From Deltaproteobacteria bacterium (GTDB taxonomy: Bacteria; Myxococcota_A; UBA796), in the NCBI GenBank assembly GCA_002707085.1, contig PALY01000163.1, positions 1-15,939 of the forward strand: 15,939 nt of DNA, given 5' to 3'. Below, in pieces: positions 15,301-15,939 of the stretch. A program made the position numbers and the translations under genes. How positions within the stretch are numbered: position 1 is the stretch's first letter; each line of letters opens with the position of its first letter. The notes below the pieces were generated by a model, which saw only the letters and a program-made list of their open reading frames with translations, searched no databases and was not told the DNA's origin.

Positions 15301-15649
15301 CGCACAAAATCGTCTTCTTGTCCACGCCTTCTGGAACGTCCGGTTGTTTGATGTCGATGCCTTTCGTTCTCAACAGAAACTCCTGCGCTTCTTTCGCCGC
15401 CTTCTTTTGCGCTCTCAAATGTTCTCGTCCAATCTTCGTCGTCGGGTCGTTCAAGTCCTTCAGACGTTGCATCTCCTTCGCGTGTTTCGTGTTCATGGCC
15501 GCGCCTTTCACCTGCCCGAACGACTGGTTTTGCGACGCGAGCTTTTTCAACTTGTGCTCCTCTTTCTTCTTGTCGTCCATGACTTGCTGATGCGACATGC
15601 CGGCTTTTTTCGCCCGCAAGCGGTTCTCCTGCGCCGGCGTTTTCCCCAT
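12326..15649 (-). CDS. Fusion protein: ZC3H15/Tma46 (DFRP1) zinc-finger protein joined to an ABCF2/Arb1-type ATPase
   Basis: 1107 residues in one uninterrupted frame from ATG 15649 (G at -3, G at +4); a longer frame to 15709 starts only with TTG. Residues 1-300 form a full ZC3H15/Tma46 protein. It has a basic N-terminus, a first CCCH finger (C116-x7-C124-x6-C131-x3-H135), a second atypical one (C185-x17-C203-x5-C209-x3-H213) with the diagnostic YGWFWQC and LPPGYVF, and then the DFRP part TLESYLAWKEKK and FTGKELVEE. These proteins bind and stabilise the GTPase DRG1 (yeast Rbg1) on translating ribosomes. Residues 310-550 are a charged linker. Residues 555-1090 are ABCF2-like: Walker A GQNGSGKT (597-604), signature SGGW (711-714), Walker B LLLDEPTNHLD (731-741), then GPNGAGKST (911-919), LSEGQ (1003-1007) and LLLLDEPTNHLD (1023-1034). 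The VPIPDHVDIYHL and KIPPPVLPF motifs mark ABCF2/Arb1. There are no membrane segments. Role: ribosome biogenesis or rescue, inferred. Confidence 0.95.
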   Translation of the reverse strand: MGKTPAQENRLRAKKAGMSHQQVMDDKKKEEHKLKKLASQNQSFGQVKGAAMNTKHAKEMQRLKDLNDPTTKIGREHLRAQKKAAKEAQEFLLRTKGIDIKQPDVPEGVDKKTILCEFFKHGCCAKSGDKCAFSHDLAINEKVAKRSLFENVDSIDEWDQKKLEAVINKKHGNEANSNNETQIICKHFLEAVEKKLYGWFWQCADGKDCKYKHKLPPGYVFAADIRAAELEAMKNRKTDQDILREKLNELKVKGGSGTPVTLESYLAWKEKKVAARKAKEEEELKERHKKKIFTGKELVEEITNDTDDKTEGEDEIVRLLAERAKANQESEETARREAEENLARAKELGDLYNEDMLPDEDRDMVDDLEEELIVPEGWSEDAIAPNVVAGTREAKEIMSALEVPEQKGMTEKQKKILEEKKKLEEEGIAIAQDTKKPKDKDDLYKPQTEIPDEFKDMDELDPKALGEAIARKRAQEEAEASALIQQVAEEKARKEAAKAEKKAAREAERARKKKSKKGGKEEEEKEEITSLEQAIGKTEISGISKAGLKRTVTGVLSSQIAARDIKITNFSMTMNGRVLIDECDIELTIGRRYGLIGQNGSGKTNFLECLATREVPIPDHVDIYHLKNEAEPSDRSAIQCVIDELVEEMERLNKFEQHLLENFGPDDERLMPLYDRLEEIDPTTFEARASELLHSLGFSAEMIHRPTKDMSGGWRMRVSLAKALFATPTILLLDEPTNHLDLEACVWLENHLASYKKCLVVVSHSQDFLNGVCSHMIWLTSGKLKYYTGNYDTYCRTVEEDNIVQQRKHEKEQSDINHLKEFIRSCGTYANARKQAESKQKIIDKMIAAGLTPPVHKERTFTFNFPDCDKIPPPVLPFDQVSFAYNGKEENYLYDKLDLGVDCDSRVALVGPNGAGKSTLLKLMTGELTPTKGSVSRHSSLRIGKYHQHSVEVLDRSKTVLQFFMDTYPNVHGKFKRDIDEWRAFLGKYGISGKQQTTLIGELSEGQQSRLVFAMICMGKPNLLLLDEPTNHLDLEAIDALAEAIKVYNGGVVLVSHDFRLIDQVARDIWVCEDKTVRRWDKDIREYKKHLSKKAEREAKERKLAKK

Positions 15650-15939
15650 GACGACGGCGAGATGCGATTGATGATTACAGAGCTCTGTAGGACGAAGATG
15701 TGTCTTCAAAAAACGGCGACTTTAGAAAAACAAAAGCAGTCCGTCCGTCCGTCTCCCGAAACACAAAAAAAGAAAGAGAGAGAGCAGCCGTTGTTGTTGT
15801 TGTTGTCTTCTTCTTTTGAACGCGCAAAGTGCCGTCGTCGTCGTCGCGTTATTAAAGATACGAGAGAAAAGATGTGTAATAAGTCGGGGAAGAAAAAGAC
15901 CTCTTTTCGAGTGGGTGGTGAAGAAGACCTTTATTGTGA
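15650..15939. promoter_or_regulatory. Upstream region of the fusion gene
   Basis: 290 nt at the right edge, holding the promoter and leader of the minus-strand fusion gene. It has short GTT repeats (about 15791-15806) and GTC repeats (about 15831-15845). A plus-strand ATG at 15872 opens a frame that is still open at the edge, which may or may not be the start of the next gene. Confidence 0.35.

Noticed and set aside
15650..15709. 20-codon upstream extension of the fusion gene
   Set aside because: Begins with TTG; the ATG at 15649 has a good context and begins a family-like basic N-terminus.
15872..15939. Possible first 22 codons of a plus-strand gene leaving the right edge (MCNKSGKKKTSFRV...)
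   Set aside because: Too short to judge; the frame is open to the edge and the ATG context is fair, but there is no family match.

Overview
The window looks like nuclear DNA of a small, gene-dense green alga, most likely a picoprasinophyte (Mamiellophyceae). Bathycoccus would be my first guess because GC looks close to half by eye. The evidence is long intronless eukaryotic reading frames on both strands, short intergenic gaps, plant-type families (STY8/17/46-like kinase, a plastid methyltransferase, a plastid-type SecE, a GC1/YfcH-like epimerase), putative plastid transit peptides, and frequent GAC/TCG triplet runs. The species is an inference; no marker in the window settles it.

Layout from left to right: (1) the N-terminal part of a RAF-like STY8/17/46-type protein kinase, minus strand, running off the left edge; (2) a T-rich divergent promoter region; (3) a long coiled-coil protein of unknown function; (4) a UCH37/UCHL5 deubiquitinase; (5) a membrane-anchored short-chain dehydrogenase, minus strand; (6) a divergent intergenic region with a 39-bp direct repeat and a small upstream ORF; (7) a class-2 DYRK kinase; (8) a plastid-targeted TIGR01777-type epimerase; (9) a plastid methyltransferase, minus strand; (10) a short SecE-type translocase subunit; (11) a very long minus-strand gene that joins a complete ZC3H15/Tma46 (DFRP1) protein to a complete ABCF2/Arb1 ATPase.

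The genes do not form an operon or obvious pathway. Strands alternate, giving head-to-head pairs that may share promoters (1/3, 5/7, 9/10) and tail-to-tail pairs whose 3' ends are very close; genes 8 and 9 have stop codons only 4 nt apart. Two themes recur: plastid biogenesis (genes 8, 9, 10) and ribosome/proteasome quality control (UCH37 and the DFRP1-ABCF2 fusion).

The most interesting item is the fusion. It places a DRG1-GTPase partner and an ABCF ribosome factor in one polypeptide, suggesting that the two act together on the ribosome. I do not know whether this fusion has been described. I saw no tRNA, rRNA, CRISPR array or transposon in the window.
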